A program made the translations under genes and the position numbers. This document shows positions 63,086 through 64,000 of a stretch of DNA of 64,000 bases, piece by piece. Each line of letters starts with the position of its first letter. Position 1 is the first letter of the stretch. Origin of the DNA: Portunus trituberculatus (Eukaryota > Arthropoda > Malacostraca > Decapoda > Portunidae); the NCBI RefSeq assembly GCF_017591435.1, contig NC_059300.1:1583257-1647256 (forward strand). The letters are read 5' to 3'. The notes under the pieces are model-generated. The model did not search any database and was not told where the DNA came from. It saw only the letters and a list, made by a program, of their open reading frames with translations.

Positions 63086-63457
63086 GATTTATTTGTCTGT
63101 AAAAAAGAAAATGGGGATTTATAAAGAGAGTACATTATACCAATCAACTAATAACATGCGTGAATTTGGTCACTTAATAAAAGAAGGAATACTAGCGAGA
63201 TTATGGAAACATACTCATAACCTTGATGTAGGTACTCGTAAGCATGATGTTGCCATAATGAACTATAATGAAATCGTTCGGTGACTACATTAATTCATAA
63301 TTCCGTATTATGTACTCAAATTTCCGCAGGAGAAAGCAGGCTGCGAGGTCTTCTTCTGTATGAACTCCAGGCTGCTTGCAGAGAGAGGTATAGAAGGCTT
63401 CCGAAAAAACTGAGAAATACGTCGCATTCTTGTGAACTGTTGCAAGTTAGTATTTAG
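59024..63457 (+). CDS. SmydA-8-like: SMYD-family (SmydA-type) MYND and SET domain protein, five exons
   Basis: Exons: 59024-59160, 61275-61380, 61592-61731, 61970-62907, 63330-63457. All junctions have GT..AG and phases that add up to 482 codons. A MYND zinc finger fills residues 6-42 (CAVCGCPASQRCGKC, YCSKDHQKQHW). Residues 54-71 (GRYLEASRDILPGEIILK) match the SET N-lobe. A second Cys cluster is at 87-122 (CLGCF, CTMCGWPLCGPEC). The SET core has EHNCIPN (237-243), where most SETs have NHSC, and the Tyr in TSYSDPMWG (272). The post-SET is CSCDRC (294-299) plus CVKC and CNSC. The C-terminus (RGLLLYELQAACRERYRRL) is like the SmydA helical tail. Family members are putative lysine methyltransferases or regulators, nuclear or cytosolic. 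The last exon may instead splice at GTTAGT (63446) and continue outside the window. Confidence 0.87.
59525..60345 (+). mobile_element. LINE C family thumb fragment in intron 1, split by a TIR element
   Basis: Left part 59525-59710 reads LLFINSPPLADCPQSLTL against RLINSSPLTDCLQSLSH of other copies. The right part resumes at 60249 with SHP.AVHLTKARVNQY, matching SHPYSVQLSNARVNQY. The host fragment is old and frameshifted. Confidence 0.7.
59735..60248. mobile_element. Non-autonomous DNA transposon with about 22-bp TIRs, in SMYD intron 1
   Basis: Left end GGGCAATTCGTGGCTGCTTG, right end (reversed) GGGGCAATTTGCGGCTGCTT, with TGCA following on both sides. It interrupts the LINE C fragment. It contains a perfect 20-bp palindrome at 60181-60200. 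No transposase was found and the target duplication is unclear. The GGGGCAATT-type end is reminiscent of ISL2EU/Harbinger-like MITEs, but I do not assign a superfamily. Confidence 0.65.
60597..60880 (-). mobile_element. tRNA-derived SINE, in SMYD intron 1
   Basis: On the minus strand the head starts at about 60873. A-box GTGTAGTGGTTAGC, anticodon arm CTCGG-CTCACAA-CCGAA (CAC, Val-like), B-box GGTTCGAATCC. The body is shared with the other SINEs (GGTACGGGATGTAACTCGAG; CTCAGTCCTACCCGAAGATC). It has (AC)n on both sides. Confidence 0.86.
60887..61172 (-). mobile_element. tRNA-derived SINE with a different head, in SMYD intron 1
   Basis: The head begins within the A-box (AGTGGTTAGAGCGCTGG), anticodon arm CTGGC-TTCACAA-GCCAG (CAC), B-box GGTTCGATTCC. 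An extra GGAGATATTTGGGTGTG joins it to the common body. The tail GAGACTGCAGCAGATC leads into (AC)n. The first bases of the tRNA are missing, so it is slightly 5'-truncated. Confidence 0.86.
61173..61203. repeat. (TG)n microsatellite
   Basis: About 15 TG units directly at the SINE 5' end, 70 bp before SMYD exon 2. Confidence 0.95.
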
Positions 63458-64000
63458 GGATTTTTATCGTTCTTGAGTATTGGGATATAACACTTTCGTA
63501 GCCATGGTTCTTTCGTGATGACAGTGGGCATGAGATGTGTTGAGGGTTAGTTTTTAACGTTGCGGGAGTGATGGAAATGGTTCTTTGTTTGGAACAGGCT
63601 TTTAACTGCTTGAGAGTGTGAAAAATGTCTCTGGTCTTGTCATTCTACATTTACTTTATTTCCTTCTCCACGTTTTTTTTTTCTTCTTTTTTTTAATGTG
63701 AAAGAAAAGTGAAAGATTTTTTCTTTTTTATCCTGAGCTTGTTTTTGCTCTTGAGTCTCTTCCTTGTGTATAAAAAAATATTATCATTATTGTTATTATT
63801 ATTATTATCATCATTATTACTATTATTATCATTACTACTACTACTTCTACTTTGTTTTTGTTATTGCCTATAGCGCCTGTAGGGCATACTTGAAGAATAT
63901 ATGTGGGAAGCGCTGTTAAGCTTCTTCCTATTAGTGGCGCAGGCAATTTTATTAATAGTGGTACCCTTATTAGAGCCTATATCACCACCCAAGCAACCAC
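63458..64000. other. Downstream or intronic sequence with ATT/ATC-rich simple repeat
   Basis: No coding motif. A pyrimidine-rich stretch lies at 63655-63700 and a mixed ATT/ATC/ACT trinucleotide run at 63780-63852. It may be SMYD 3' UTR or a further intron. SMYD intron 4 (62908-63329) likewise holds only a (CT)n tract at 63051-63080. Confidence 0.5.

Overview
This is eukaryotic, repeat-dominated DNA, most likely from an arthropod and probably a malacostracan or decapod-type crustacean. The evidence is split genes with GT..AG introns, a SmydA-type SMYD gene of the kind expanded in arthropods, short TTAGG/CCTAA pentamer tracts, a very high load of (TA)n, (CT)n, (AC)n and trinucleotide microsatellites, and CR1/L2-like LINEs, Penelope, tRNA-derived SINEs, PIF/Harbinger, Tigger, Ginger-like and piggyBac-like elements. 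The species is an inference. I see no prokaryotic operon, CRISPR array or rRNA.

Layout: 1-9.3 kb holds decayed non-LTR elements on both strands plus a Penelope-like element with a GIY-YIG domain (7.65-8.8 kb). 9.3-19.4 kb is a minus-strand pile of CR1-like LINEs, joined end to end at (AC)n/(TG)n tracts. It holds one nearly full-length element (10.55-14.6 kb) and a young Jockey/I-like LINE nested in another copy. 19.63-22.34 kb is a complete Ginger-like DNA transposon with about 290-bp inverted repeats, sitting in (TA)n. 22.4-26.3 kb is another full-length CR1-like LINE, followed by a deleted Tigger with TA target duplication. 29.6-39.15 kb is a Harbinger transposon (convergent Myb/SANT and HARBI1-like genes). 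It has been split by a 4.8-kb LINE, which itself carries a piggyBac-type insert with a TTAA duplication, and by a second, internally deleted Harbinger with a CAG duplication. 40.4-49.7 kb is a 4.65-kb direct tandem duplication of Tigger plus LINE sequence. 50.5-57 kb holds a possible P-like THAP element, a telomere-motif foldback element, a roughly 955-bp tandem repeat and a 2.4-kb block that is almost entirely microsatellite.

The only gene that looks like a functional host gene is at 59.0-63.5 kb on the plus strand: a five-exon SMYD-family (SmydA-8-like) gene with MYND and SET domains and TE-filled introns. All other coding sequence belongs to mobile elements, and most of it is broken by stops or frameshifts. 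The window therefore reads as a layered record of insertions in which relative ages can be deduced from nesting. Family assignments come from motifs read by eye. No database search or alignment was run.
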